Position numbers and translations under genes: made by a program | DNA from: Bradyrhizobium yuanmingense | GTDB taxonomy: Bacteria; Pseudomonadota; Alphaproteobacteria; Rhizobiales; Xanthobacteraceae | Assembly (NCBI RefSeq): GCF_029167105.1 | Contig: NZ_JARFML010000007.1 | Location: 1 to 64,000, forward strand | DNA length: 64,000 nucleotides | Direction of reading: 5' to 3' | Notes under the pieces: model-generated | Seen by the model: only the letters and a program-made list of their open reading frames with translations | The model's database searches: none | Told to the model about the DNA's origin: nothing | Shown: piece after piece, positions 35,641 to 45,511 of the stretch | How the letters are laid out: the number at the start of each line of letters is the position of its first letter | Numbering within the stretch: the stretch's first letter is position 1

Positions 35641-36147
35641 CTAGTCGGAAAAATCATAGAGGCTGGTATGGCCGATACCGAAGGCGTAGCGCAGTCGCCC
35701 GACGCGGCCTGCCAGATTCCGGCCCGCCGCGGTCGCCACGAAGCCTGAATTGGCCCGTTCGACCAGGCCGCGATCGACCAGGATCCCAATTCGTCCCTGG
35801 AACAAACCTGGAACCTGCCTTTCGGTGATCTCGGAAAGCGGCGCCGCCCGACCGGGGCGGTCGATGAGGCCGAGCAGGATCTCCAGGGACACCGATTTGT
35901 ACACTGCGCCGAAGGCGAAAACGTAGGCCATGACGCAGAAAGCGAAAATCGATGCGGCGTCCCAATACCGAAACTGCGGCAGCGCGACGATTCCGAGCGC
36001 CACGCCGAGACCATGCGAGACGAGCGCGGCGATTGCGAGCAGGGTGACGGGTCCGAGCGGCCAAGCGCGGGCGCGGGCCGTGATCTGCAAGGTGGGCGCG
36101 AGCAGGGCGAAAACGGCAACGGCGATGAGCCCGATGGCGAACGACAT
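35641..36147 (-). CDS. Membrane protein with C-terminal winged-helix-like domain (168 aa)
   Basis: Three or four hydrophobic segments (residues 3-22, 32-57, 66-85) are followed by a soluble domain, RPGRAAPLSEITERQVPG, ILVDRGLVERANSGFVAT, that reads as a winged helix. A GTG at 36159 overlaps the upstream gene's stop (GTGA) and could be the real start. Related in layout to the gene just upstream. Function unknown. Confidence 0.6.
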   Translation of the reverse strand: MSFAIGLIAVAVFALLAPTLQITARARAWPLGPVTLLAIAALVSHGLGVALGIVALPQFRYWDAASIFAFCVMAYVFAFGAVYKSVSLEILLGLIDRPGRAAPLSEITERQVPGLFQGRIGILVDRGLVERANSGFVATAAGRNLAGRVGRLRYAFGIGHTSLYDFSD

Positions 36148-36155
36148 CGTGCGAC

Positions 36156-36662
36156 TCACCCAAGGCCCGTCGACAAACGAACGAGCTTGGCGAGATGCGC
36201 GACCGCTACCCCCTTGGCCGTCGGGGCCAGCCTGCCGTCTGCCGTGATCACCATCCCCGCGCCGACCAGGAGCTTCAGGCGGTTGTGCGTGAACGTGCCG
36301 AGATCTCCGCCCTGCATATACGCCTCGGCCCATTGCTCCGGGGTGAGGGGACGTTCGGCCTGGACGAGGGCCGTGAGCAGCGTCAGCGTAAAGCCCCAGG
36401 CCAGCAGGCTGAACAGGACGTAGCAAAACATCATCGCTGTCCCCAACAGCAGGAGACCGCTGAGCACGTCATCGAGCTGACGTTGCCCTGGAAGCGCGAT
36501 ACAGGCGATCGCGTAGAGCACGACGACGCTGATGCAGCCCAGCCGGAAGCGGCGGCCGGATCCGCCGGTGGCGGTGATGCGCGCGTAACACAGCAACAGC
36601 AATGGAAGGGCAATGCTGAGACCAATCGCAGCGGCTTGCGCCGGGCCTGGTAGCATGTTCAT
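36156..36662 (-). CDS. Membrane protein with C-terminal winged-helix-like domain, second (168 aa)
   Basis: Hydrophobic segments (about residues 10-28, 40-57, 67-98) precede a soluble part PLTPEQWAEAYMQGGDLGTF, LKLLVGAGMVITADGRLAPT that looks like a winged helix (HTH plus wing). The same architecture as the overlapping downstream gene suggests a functional pair. Not recognised as a named family. Confidence 0.6.
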   Translation of the reverse strand: MNMLPGPAQAAAIGLSIALPLLLLCYARITATGGSGRRFRLGCISVVVLYAIACIALPGQRQLDDVLSGLLLLGTAMMFCYVLFSLLAWGFTLTLLTALVQAERPLTPEQWAEAYMQGGDLGTFTHNRLKLLVGAGMVITADGRLAPTAKGVAVAHLAKLVRLSTGLG

Positions 36663-36795
36663 TGTAGAAAATCGTCCCGGACGCCCCTCTGGCCCAGCCA
36701 GAGCGGCAGTCTATAGGAGGTCGCATTTTTGCGGTCAAGGGAGCTCCGGCGCCGGCCTTGCGGTCGCGACGCGGGCATGCGAATCCTCGCCGGCG

Positions 36796-38490
36796 ATGTC
36801 CTCCCTTTCCCCTCCGCGCTTGTCCCCGTCGCTGCGCGCGATAGCGATCCTGATCGTCGTGCTGCTGGTTGCGCATGCGCCGATGCTCCTCAATGACGGC
36901 CTGTTCATGGACGACTGGCTGGTGCTCAAGCCGCGTCCGGACTATTTCATCGACATCGATTTCCTGCTGAATGGCGCCGGCCATCCGATCTTCTACAGCT
37001 ACGACACGTTCGCGAACTGGACCGGCGCCCCGGTCGTCGTGATGGTATCGCTGGCGCTGGCCGGAATCGTCTTCGGCGCAGTGTGTCTGATGCTGACGGC
37101 GACACGGCTCGATCTGCTCGACCGCGCCGAGGCCGTCGGCTTCGCCCTGATCGTCTGGACCTATCCCGGCTACCAGCTTTGGGCAGGCAAGGCCAACGCG
37201 GTTTACGTCTTCAGCTTCGGACTGTTGTTCGTCGGTGCATGGCTGTTGACGCTCGCCTTCGGCGCCGTCGGCCTGCGTCGTGTGCTGCTTCGCGTGCTCG
37301 CGTCACTGGTGTTCCTGCTGAGCTTCGCGCTCAATTCGACGATCGTGCTGTATGCCACCGTGATGTTCGGCCTGTTCGTTGCCATATGGCGGAGCGGAGA
37401 CGCGGCGCATGGCTTCGTTCGCCGGACGTGGCTCGCGGCCTGGCGCTGTGTCCTGCGCTATCCGGAATTGGTGGTGCTTCCGCTGGTCTATTGGGGCACG
37501 CTCAATATCTGGTTCAAGCGGATCGGCGTCTACTCACAGCACTATGACGCCCATTTCCCGACGCTCGGCGAGTTGGTACGGGGGTGGTCTGCGTTCTTCG
37601 CCACCGGCTACAGGGATGTCCTGGCCCACGCGATCCGTGCCGCGATTCAGGTCCCGGCGTTGTTCATCGCGGTTGCGGTCCTCGTCGGAATCCTGTTGCT
37701 GCTGTTGCGTCCCGACGCGAAGACGGCCGCGTCCAGAAGCGCGATCACGGTGCCGCTCGCACTCGCGGTGGTCTTGTTCCTCGCATTGTCGTCGCCCTAT
37801 CTGATCGCCGGCCTGCGGCCGTCTTCCGCGCACTTCTATGAGAGCCGCCACCTGCTGATGTTCGGCCTGCCGCTCGCGCTGACACTGCTGGCGTTCAAGC
37901 GACAGGCCGAACGTTGGTCCGGCCCCGGCCCCGCCTTTGCTGCGATATTCGGGGTAGGCCTGATCGTGTCGATCGGCATGCTATGGAGCGACTACCTCTT
38001 CATGCAGGCGAGAACCCTGAAGCAGCAGGCCCTGGCGCGCGACCTTGCCAGTCGGATCCAGCCGGCGGCGACGGTTTATGCGCTGGATGACGGCTTCGCC
38101 GACTTCCCGTCGCGGCATGTGCCTTTCGGTCTCGCCGAAGTCACCGGCATGCTCCGCCTTGCCTGGGGCAATCAGCCGGTCTTCGGATTTGCGCTGCGTG
38201 CCGAGCGGCCCGCGGTCCTCCGAGAGATGGACGAGGCGCGGAAGGCTCCGGGAAGTGCGTTCCGTCATTTCGATCCGACGGGGCCGCAGGCAACGATCAC
38301 GCTGCAGCCGGGGCCGGGGGCCGCGCCGAACCACATTTTGGCGCGGAAGTACTATGTGTGTCGGTTGCTGGCGCGCTGCGATGTTGCCGAATTGCTGGCG
38401 CAGCTTGCGGAGGTCACGATCAAGCTTGGCCCGATCGCCGGCGTCCTGACGCTCGACGGCCCGAGCAAGAACGTCACGCCTGGCCGCTAG
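36796..38490 (+). CDS. GT-C-like polytopic membrane protein (564 aa)
   Basis: About eleven hydrophobic segments. An acidic motif LFMDDWLVLKP (first loop, about residues 36-46) resembles the DD/DE loops of GT-C glycosyltransferases and O-antigen ligase or polymerase type enzymes, and the C-terminal about 130 residues are soluble. Likely transfers lipid-linked sugars at the periplasmic face. It is plus-strand, divergent from the 36156 gene, and its last 17 bp overlap the oxidoreductase gene convergently. Confidence 0.65.
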   Translation: MSSLSPPRLSPSLRAIAILIVVLLVAHAPMLLNDGLFMDDWLVLKPRPDYFIDIDFLLNGAGHPIFYSYDTFANWTGAPVVVMVSLALAGIVFGAVCLMLTATRLDLLDRAEAVGFALIVWTYPGYQLWAGKANAVYVFSFGLLFVGAWLLTLAFGAVGLRRVLLRVLASLVFLLSFALNSTIVLYATVMFGLFVAIWRSGDAAHGFVRRTWLAAWRCVLRYPELVVLPLVYWGTLNIWFKRIGVYSQHYDAHFPTLGELVRGWSAFFATGYRDVLAHAIRAAIQVPALFIAVAVLVGILLLLLRPDAKTAASRSAITVPLALAVVLFLALSSPYLIAGLRPSSAHFYESRHLLMFGLPLALTLLAFKRQAERWSGPGPAFAAIFGVGLIVSIGMLWSDYLFMQARTLKQQALARDLASRIQPAATVYALDDGFADFPSRHVPFGLAEVTGMLRLAWGNQPVFGFALRAERPAVLREMDEARKAPGSAFRHFDPTGPQATITLQPGPGAAPNHILARKYYVCRLLARCDVAELLAQLAEVTIKLGPIAGVLTLDGPSKNVTPGR

Positions 38491-39514
38491 CCCGCCGCTT
38501 CCAGACCGCTTCTGCGAGCGCGATGTCGGTCATCGAGTCCTCGCCGGAGGCCAGGGGGGTGCGTCCCTCGGCGATATCGGAAACGAAGGCGTCGGCCTGG
38601 CGCCGAAATGCCCAGCTCTCTTCACCCGTCAGATGCGTGCTTTGACCATCGTGCTCGACGATGACCTCCGCCTCTTGCTCGGCAAAGGGCGGGGGCAATT
38701 TCAAGGTCACCGCCCCGCGCTCGAAATCGATCGTCAGTCCCTCGCGCCAGGCTCCCTCGGACCCGTTCACGAGATCCAGCGTACAAGCGATGCCGTCGAA
38801 GTCGAGGGTGATGCGCGCGGCTCCCGAAGTTTCGACAGAGCTGTCGGCGACGGTTGGCGATGATCCGAGCAGGTAGCGCGCCAGATTGATGATATGGCTG
38901 AAGACGTTCAGAAAGTTGTCGTAGCCGGCCCGCATCGCGCTCGGCATCCAGTCGGGACTGTCCTGCCAGAGTTCGATTCCGTCCGGCCGTGTTTCGCCGG
39001 TCATGACGAAATTGTCGCGCGACCGGCCGGTGTCGCCGCCGAAGCACCAGCCCTTGGCGCGGACCACCCGGCCAAGCGATCGGTCGTTGCGCAAGCGCGT
39101 CAGCACCTCGAGCGCGCGCGCCACACCGGCATCGTGACGCTTCATGTATCCGATGCTGTAGACGAGGTTTCGCTGCCGCGCCGCTTCGACCAGTAAATTC
39201 GCCTGGGTCGTCGTATAGGCCATCGGTTTCTCCGACAGCACGTGGCGGCCGCTGTTCAACGCGTCCAGCACGATCGGACCGGTGGCTCGCCGCTTCGTCA
39301 CGACCACGACGGCGGACACCGCAGCGTCCGCGAGCAGCTCCCGATGCGTTCCGTAGATCTGCGAGATGCCGAACTTCTGCGCTGCGGCGGCAGCGAGATC
39401 CGGCCGGAGATCGGCGATGGCGACGACGCGGCAGGCGGGATTGGCGACGAAATTGGCGAGGTGGCACATCTGGCCGACCATCCCGGTTCCGATGATGCCA
39501 ATGCCTGGCCTCAC
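38474..39514 (-). CDS. Gfo/Idh/MocA family oxidoreductase (346 aa)
   Basis: N-terminal Rossmann fold GIGIIGTGMVGQMCH and the dinucleotide/substrate motif LSEKPMAY; the C-domain is the expected alpha/beta fold. NAD-dependent oxidation/reduction of a sugar or sugar nucleotide, often at C3. GTG start at 39514. Three bp from the methyltransferase upstream in transcription order. Confidence 0.9.
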   Translation of the reverse strand: MRPGIGIIGTGMVGQMCHLANFVANPACRVVAIADLRPDLAAAAAQKFGISQIYGTHRELLADAAVSAVVVVTKRRATGPIVLDALNSGRHVLSEKPMAYTTTQANLLVEAARQRNLVYSIGYMKRHDAGVARALEVLTRLRNDRSLGRVVRAKGWCFGGDTGRSRDNFVMTGETRPDGIELWQDSPDWMPSAMRAGYDNFLNVFSHIINLARYLLGSSPTVADSSVETSGAARITLDFDGIACTLDLVNGSEGAWREGLTIDFERGAVTLKLPPPFAEQEAEVIVEHDGQSTHLTGEESWAFRRQADAFVSDIAEGRTPLASGEDSMTDIALAEAVWKRRASGQA

Positions 39515-39517
39515 TGG

Positions 39518-40723
39518 CTATGATCCCTTGAAGCGCTTCCGGATGACGAGGAAATGCGCCGGCTGTCCCCAGGTGTTCATGAACGCCGGATCTGTCTGGG
39601 TCAGGGCCGTGACCGCGGGCGCATCGCGTCGCTCGATCGCGCCGAAGATGCGGTGGAAACTGTCGAGCGTCGCAACGATGGTTTCGATGTCGGAAGCATC
39701 GTCCGCGAGAATGTCCGTCGTTCGGATCGCCTCGCGTAAGGACGCAAGGCTCGCGATCACGCGCGGCAGGCTCTCGCCGAAGGGGGCGTCGATCATCGCG
39801 TCGACGTCGAGAACCAGCGTCTCGATCGATGCCGAAATCGCCGCCACGGCATCGGCCTTGCCGACCAGGTAGAGCTTGCGTCCGCCGAGGAAGCTGAGGC
39901 GGCTGCGGTCGAGATGGCGCGCCGCACGCCGCAGCTTCTCGTCGGCGGAGAGAACCTTCTTGTGCCAGTAGACGTCCAGGCTGTCGCGATAGGCTGGCCA
40001 CGCCGAATGGATGTCGAATCCCTGCTCATGCGCTGCCGTGCACAAGGCGGCTGCGTCGAGGAAGTACCGATGCCGGACGAACGGGTTCTCGAGCACGTCC
40101 ATCAGCCAGGATTCGAAGCTGCGGGTGTGCGGAATGCTGTTCCATTTCGCGTCGAAAAGCGTCTTTGCGGTTTCGAGTGCGGGACGGCCCGACAAAGCCT
40201 TGCCGGCTGCATGGATTGCCTTGAGCGCGAGCTCGAAGAAGCCGCCATAGCGCTCGTAATAGGACACGACGGCGAAACCGTCCGGATTGAGCAGCCGATG
40301 GAAGACGCCGAGCCAGTTTTCGGTCGGCTGCACGGTGTAAATGAAACCTTCGGCATCGATGATGTCGTAGCGGCGCTCGCTGCGAAATCCCTCGACATCG
40401 GCCAACGCGAGTTCGCGCAGGCGCTCGCTCAGGCCAAAATGCGCGAAATAGGCCTCAATTTTCGGATGCGCATGCCGGTTCGGTTCGGCGAGCGCCATGT
40501 TCGCGCCCCAGCCGGCAAACACCAGCGCATTCTCACCGGAATCTGGACCGAATTCGAGCACCTGCGCATCGCGGAACAGCCGCGGCGACAGCACGAGCTT
40601 GTCTGAAAACAGCTCGCGCCGCTGGCTGGCATATGCATCGAGTTCGGCGGCCGATTTGAAATTCCCGAACGTCGGTAGGACGTCCTGACGTTCGTAGTAG
40701 TTGAAGAGCTTCTCGTCAGCCAT
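39518..40723 (-). CDS. SAM-dependent methyltransferase (401 aa)
   Basis: SAM motif I is QVLEFGPDSGENALVFAGW, followed by MALAEPN (ribose-binding acid) and RRYDIIDAEGFIYTV (post I/II). The C-terminal 200 residues are of unknown fold. Plausible substrate: a sugar in the polysaccharide. Start ATG 40723. It does not have the Cys-rich N-domain of the other two cluster methyltransferases. Confidence 0.75.
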   Translation of the reverse strand: MADEKLFNYYERQDVLPTFGNFKSAAELDAYASQRRELFSDKLVLSPRLFRDAQVLEFGPDSGENALVFAGWGANMALAEPNRHAHPKIEAYFAHFGLSERLRELALADVEGFRSERRYDIIDAEGFIYTVQPTENWLGVFHRLLNPDGFAVVSYYERYGGFFELALKAIHAAGKALSGRPALETAKTLFDAKWNSIPHTRSFESWLMDVLENPFVRHRYFLDAAALCTAAHEQGFDIHSAWPAYRDSLDVYWHKKVLSADEKLRRAARHLDRSRLSFLGGRKLYLVGKADAVAAISASIETLVLDVDAMIDAPFGESLPRVIASLASLREAIRTTDILADDASDIETIVATLDSFHRIFGAIERRDAPAVTALTQTDPAFMNTWGQPAHFLVIRKRFKGS

Positions 40724-40732
40724 GCTGCGTCC

Positions 40733-41938
40733 CTAACCCAAGGCCGCCTCGAGCCGGTCGAGCTCGCTCCAGATGTCGGAGGGCGCGAAAATCGAAACGA
40801 TGTGCAGCGGCCGCTTCACGTTCTCGCGCAGCCGGCTGCTGACCTTGGCTTCGTTTTCCTGGTTCACGGCGAGAAGGCAGACGAGCGGCTCCGACTTGCC
40901 GGCGAGCTCGTCCGGCGAACGGATCGGTATGCCGGTGCCGGGCAGGAACAGTCCCTGACGCTCCTTCTGGTCGTCGACCGAGACGTCGACGAGATCCGCC
41001 AATTCGTGCGCGTTGGTGAAGGTGCAGGCGCGGCAGCCCGCGCCATAGATGGCGATCTCGGCGCCGCTCGCACGGGCCTTGGCGAGGATCGGCCGCAGGC
41101 GCGCGCCATACTCCCTTGCGCGCTGGCCGAATTTCTCGCCGACGCCGGAGGGCGCAGGCGGCGGCGTCACGTCGCGGGTTGCACGACGGGCGGCGATCGC
41201 GAGGCTGCCGCCGCTGAAATTGTAGGTCTTCACCGACACCGGCTCGAAGCCGTGGCGCGCCAACAGGGCGAGCAGGGTCGGCTCGGTGAAATAGCTGACG
41301 TGCTCTTCCCAGAGTACGGAGAGGTCGCCCACAGCCGAGCCGGGCGCGAAATCGGGCACGTCGATGAACAGCAGCCCGTCCTCCTTCAGCGCGATCTTCA
41401 CGCAGGCGAAGAAGTTCTCGAAGTCGACGATGTGCTCCAGCACCTGGCGCGATATGACCAGGTCGAACTTGCCGGACTGAGCGACTGCGTCGTGAGCCAT
41501 CTCCGGGCTGAGCATGTCGGCATAGACCTTGATGCCGCGCTCGCGGGCGATCTTGCCCGACACCGGATTGGGCTCGACGCCGACCATGATCTTGGTGCCG
41601 CGCTCGCGGAGCCTGTCCATGAACAGGCCGTCGTTGCATCCGATCTCGAACACGGACTGATGCTTCGAGAATTTCGCGATGGTGTCGAGCTCGTCGACCT
41701 GGTGCGGCTCCGGCTTCCAGCTGCTGAAATTGTAGTTGAACTGGCGATACAGGATGTCTGGATCGATCGGCTTGACGATCTGCGGTAGGCCGCACTCGCC
41801 GCACGCCAGCACCTCGAACGGATAGCGTTCCTCCTGCTCGTTTCGGCTATGCCGAAGCCGATGCGCGATCGGCATCAGGCCGAGGTCGATGACCGGTCGC
41901 AGGTCGGTCGAATGGCAGAGGCGGCAATGGTCGGTCAC
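40733..41938 (-). CDS. C-methyltransferase with N-terminal zinc finger (401 aa)
   Basis: Start GTG 41938. Zn-type CRLCHS...CGECGLPQ at residues 4-60, SAM motif I VFEIGCNDGLFMDRL, VGVEPN and SRQVLEHI, and a C-terminal Rossmann-like domain (IAIYGAGCRACTFTN). This layout is that of TylCIII/NovU-like sugar C-methyltransferases and is shared by the gene at 59169. Acts on NDP-keto sugars. Confidence 0.85.
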   Translation of the reverse strand: MTDHCRLCHSTDLRPVIDLGLMPIAHRLRHSRNEQEERYPFEVLACGECGLPQIVKPIDPDILYRQFNYNFSSWKPEPHQVDELDTIAKFSKHQSVFEIGCNDGLFMDRLRERGTKIMVGVEPNPVSGKIARERGIKVYADMLSPEMAHDAVAQSGKFDLVISRQVLEHIVDFENFFACVKIALKEDGLLFIDVPDFAPGSAVGDLSVLWEEHVSYFTEPTLLALLARHGFEPVSVKTYNFSGGSLAIAARRATRDVTPPPAPSGVGEKFGQRAREYGARLRPILAKARASGAEIAIYGAGCRACTFTNAHELADLVDVSVDDQKERQGLFLPGTGIPIRSPDELAGKSEPLVCLLAVNQENEAKVSSRLRENVKRPLHIVSIFAPSDIWSELDRLEAALG

Positions 41939-42151
41939 GGCTCTAGCTCTTTGCAGGAAAGCATGGAACGTCGGCGCCGCGAAGCGATGCGGGCACTGTT
42001 GAAGCCTATATAGGGCCACAGGCCGCGCCACAATTCTTAAGTTGCCCCGGACGGACTATACACAACTGAAGCTGGTACCCCGCGGCCTCTATCGCAGGCT
42101 TCGATCTTGCCGGACATCGCGGAACCGCGGCAATCGCACGCGAAACACGGC

Positions 42152-44467
42152 TCAGTGACAGGTGAAGAGTTGGTCGAGCGCCCTGATGTCTGCGCGCTGG
42201 CCGTTGGGAGGCAGGCGGTGCTTCACCACCTCGAACGGCTCAATCCCGTAGGCCTGCCGGTAGATGTCTTTCGACCTCGTTCGTAGCTCGGAAATACCGG
42301 CCTCGACTTGGGGGCTCAATGTTTGCCCGCCATCTCTCCACGTCAACAGCCAGTAGTTCGGGGTCTCGCTGAAAAGGGCGAACCGCTTCTGCAACTCGGC
42401 GCCCTGAAAGAGGTCAGAGAAGCCGTTGAGCCAGAAATCACAATTCTGCTTTTGGACATAGAACAGCTTGACGCCGAGGGAACGAAGGGCGGCCTCTGCC
42501 GTGTCGGCGGTCCCCAGTGCGATCTTCCTGAAGTCGCGCGCAACGTCGCTCTCGTACGTGTGGATGATCTTGCCGCGTGTGAGCAGAGGCGAGAAATAGC
42601 ACGGCACCATCGCGCGGTAGCCATTAAGGGGGAGAATACGGTCGGAGCCCGTCGCTTGCTGCAGTTCGTCACAGCGTTGCCAGTTCAGGGCGACGCGGGG
42701 CATCTGATCGAGGGGGCGCCCTCGCGCAAAGGCGATGGCCTGGTCCTCTTTCAAGCTCTGCCAGGGAAACGAGATCGATGTCCAGGCGCAAGCGAGCAGC
42801 AGCGCCAAAATGGCGACACTGGGCGCAAAGCGCCCGACGAACAGCGCCGGGACCAGCCGCCGCACGATGACGAGCGCCCAGCAAGCGATTGCGACAGTTG
42901 CGAGCGGGAACAGCGCGTTGACGTGAATGGACAGTCTGATCAGGCTCGGAATATTCAGCGTCATATCCAGCAGCCGCACGCTCGCGACATAGGCGATAAC
43001 GATGAAAAGTCCCGCAATGCCGGGCAACGCCCGCGATTTCGTTGCGCTGGAGCGATCAGGAGACAGCTTCGAGTCGACGAAAGCGATCGCACACGTTACC
43101 GCCGCGAGGAGAGCTGCAACCAGGAGAACCGACCGGCTTTGCCTGCCGAAGGCGACCAACCCCGACTTGCTGAGGAAGTTAGTGACCTCGATCGACTGCG
43201 CCACCACGAAGAAATCAAGAATGTCCAGGCTGCCGAATTGTGAGAAACGTTCGACTGATGCGACCTTTCGAAAGAGCGAGTATGGATTGGTCGCGGGGAT
43301 TCCGAGATAGAAATAGTTGATGGCGAAAGCCAAGATGCATCCGGCAATCGCCCCTAACCCCAGCAGCAGACTGGTGACGAGGCCGGATCGGTCTCGCTGA
43401 AGCGCCTTGGTGAGCACGCCTAGCGACGAGATCAGGAAGACGAACGCCGCGTAGAGCGGATAGGAGGCGGCGACGGCAAGGCCACAAAGGCCGGCGGCAA
43501 ACCTGTCGCGACTTTGGGAGGACCGAATGACGACCAGCAGGAAATAGACGAAGAAGGCTGCCGTCTGAAGGTGGTACTTGCCGAACTCCATGATGTAGAG
43601 GCCGGCCTTGACGCTCGGCATCGTCCGTGGCCACGCAAGTCCGAGGATTGCCAATCCGAGTGCAATCGGTATCGCGGCGTCTTCCCAGCGGCGTCCAAGA
43701 GCCTGCAACGGCACAATGAGACGGGCGAGCTCAAAAATGACCGCGCCGATTCCGACGAAGTAGAGAAACGAAATGATCTGGGCGACATGGGGAGGCAGGA
43801 ATGCCGCCAGGAACAGATGCAACCCGTTTCCGCGGCCGATCTCGAAGTCGGAAAAGATGGGATTGTCGGCCGCAAGCCAGATGCTGTGATTTCTCGCAAC
43901 CTCCGCAAGATACGGCGCGTAAAGCTGCTGAACGTCGGTCGAAATGACGTCGGGTATGACGGCGCGATCGAGGAACACCGTTGCCAGCAGCCAAAGACCC
44001 AGCAACGATGTTGCGACCAGCGGCAAAGTCACCGGGAGCTTGCGGGGCGTCCTGAGGTCGCGGCTGTCCCACAGCAGAACCGCGACCGCAAATCCGAGAA
44101 CGATTTGCGGATAGAGGATGGAAAGAGCGCCGAGCCCGAATCCCGTCAGGATGAGCGTGGCCGCGCCGACAAAGAATTCGTCGACGCGCTGAGTGGGCTC
44201 GTGCCTGATAAGCGAGAACGTCAGGCGTCCGGTCGCCATGATGAGCCAGCCGAGATACGGTGTCAGGACGATCCAGGCGAGCACGTAAAATCGCGTCGTC
44301 CAGCCTCCGTCGAACAGCAGGGTACGGTAGGTGCCGTTCCGGTTCACGAACCAGATGGAAAGTGCGACAGGCGCGAAAACGAGGATACGCCACCACCAGG
44401 CCTCGACGGTGGTGCGCAAACTCACTTCGGCAGTTGTCATCGCTTGTTCTTGTCCAGGGTTGCTCAT
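42152..44467 (-). CDS. Large polytopic membrane protein, GT-C-like (771 aa)
   Basis: About 13-14 hydrophobic segments run from residue 30 to 560, then a soluble domain of about 200 residues. Charged loops RNGTYRTLLFDGGW and PDVISTDVQQLYAPYL sit between the helices. It resembles other large membrane glycosyltransferases or O-antigen processing proteins but has no clean family hallmark. ATG 44467 is 1 nt past the upstream stop. Slightly AT-richer than neighbours. Confidence 0.6.
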   Translation of the reverse strand: MSNPGQEQAMTTAEVSLRTTVEAWWWRILVFAPVALSIWFVNRNGTYRTLLFDGGWTTRFYVLAWIVLTPYLGWLIMATGRLTFSLIRHEPTQRVDEFFVGAATLILTGFGLGALSILYPQIVLGFAVAVLLWDSRDLRTPRKLPVTLPLVATSLLGLWLLATVFLDRAVIPDVISTDVQQLYAPYLAEVARNHSIWLAADNPIFSDFEIGRGNGLHLFLAAFLPPHVAQIISFLYFVGIGAVIFELARLIVPLQALGRRWEDAAIPIALGLAILGLAWPRTMPSVKAGLYIMEFGKYHLQTAAFFVYFLLVVIRSSQSRDRFAAGLCGLAVAASYPLYAAFVFLISSLGVLTKALQRDRSGLVTSLLLGLGAIAGCILAFAINYFYLGIPATNPYSLFRKVASVERFSQFGSLDILDFFVVAQSIEVTNFLSKSGLVAFGRQSRSVLLVAALLAAVTCAIAFVDSKLSPDRSSATKSRALPGIAGLFIVIAYVASVRLLDMTLNIPSLIRLSIHVNALFPLATVAIACWALVIVRRLVPALFVGRFAPSVAILALLLACAWTSISFPWQSLKEDQAIAFARGRPLDQMPRVALNWQRCDELQQATGSDRILPLNGYRAMVPCYFSPLLTRGKIIHTYESDVARDFRKIALGTADTAEAALRSLGVKLFYVQKQNCDFWLNGFSDLFQGAELQKRFALFSETPNYWLLTWRDGGQTLSPQVEAGISELRTRSKDIYRQAYGIEPFEVVKHRLPPNGQRADIRALDQLFTCH

Positions 44468-44468
44468 G

Positions 44469-45449
44469 CTAAACCGGCGCTGCATCCGTTCGCTCGGCGA
44501 TGGCCCGTGCCTGCTCGGGGCTGAAGCCGGCGCGCTCGGGCGCGAGCAGCCAAACCAGCCCGCCGAACAGCCCGACGATCAGGCCGCCAAGTCCCAGCAA
44601 GACCGATATTGCGAGCGCCTTGTCGGATCCGATTCCGGCGAGACCGAGCGCGGCAACCATCGCGCCTTCGCGAACGCCCCAGCCCCCGATCGAGATGGGA
44701 ACCGCGGAAGACAGAATGACGAGCGGGATGAGCGCGAAGGCGTCAAGTGCGGAGAGGGGAACCTGCAGCCCGATCGCGAGCAGATAGCAGGTCAAGACGG
44801 TAATCAGGTGGACGACAATGGCTGATACGACCAGCATGACTCGCCCATCGGCCGCCAGCAACGGAGCCCGGATCAGCATCGCAAACTGTGCGATCCTGGC
44901 CGGCACCGCCGCGATCAGGCGCTGCGGCCAGCGGTCCAGTGTCACCAGGGCGATTGCGCCGAGGCATGCAGCCGCCAGAACGGCTAAGATCGCGAAAAGC
45001 AGCGAGTTGTCGCGGACGCGAGGCAGCAGAAACGGCATTCCCGCCAGCACGATGACGCCGAGAGCCAGCAATGCCAGGAAGCGATCGGCCACAATGCTGC
45101 TAATGGTCGGCGACCATTGCACACCCTGCCGCCGCAGCATCCAAATCCGCACCGCGTCGCCGCCCGCGGGCAGCACCTGATTGAAGAAGTTGCTGACCAT
45201 GAGAATGCGCCAGCCGGGCAGCCAATCCAGCGGCACGTTCATGGCGCGGAGGATCAGGATCCAGCGGTGGCAAAGAACGACGGTCTGGGCGAGCAGAAGC
45301 AGCACCGCAAGCGCCAGCACGCTCAGATCGACGGCGAGAAGATCGGCTTTCAGCGACGACAGATTCTGGCTGCGCAACAGCAATATCAGGATCCCGGCCG
45401 ACACGGCGAACTTGGCCAGGGTTACCATTGCTTTTGCAGGCGGCTTCAT
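44469..45449 (-). CDS. Flippase-like/LPG-synthase-TM protein (326 aa), paralog of 58070
   Basis: Eight or so hydrophobic segments. Motif NQVLPAGGDAVRIW (about residues 90-103) matches the family NxxLPSSxGGD...R, but two residues (SV) are absent compared with the paralog. PISIGGWGVREGAMVA near residue 245 is also conserved. Flippase-like proteins of this group (UPF0104) are linked to lipid-linked saccharide translocation or lysyl-PG. The motif deletion may change activity. Confidence 0.75.
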   Translation of the reverse strand: MKPPAKAMVTLAKFAVSAGILILLLRSQNLSSLKADLLAVDLSVLALAVLLLLAQTVVLCHRWILILRAMNVPLDWLPGWRILMVSNFFNQVLPAGGDAVRIWMLRRQGVQWSPTISSIVADRFLALLALGVIVLAGMPFLLPRVRDNSLLFAILAVLAAACLGAIALVTLDRWPQRLIAAVPARIAQFAMLIRAPLLAADGRVMLVVSAIVVHLITVLTCYLLAIGLQVPLSALDAFALIPLVILSSAVPISIGGWGVREGAMVAALGLAGIGSDKALAISVLLGLGGLIVGLFGGLVWLLAPERAGFSPEQARAIAERTDAAPV

Positions 45450-45511
45450 CGGCTGGTTTCGTTCTCGATCATTTGCGGTGGGACCGTCGATGCGACAGTG
45501 GTCGAAATCTA

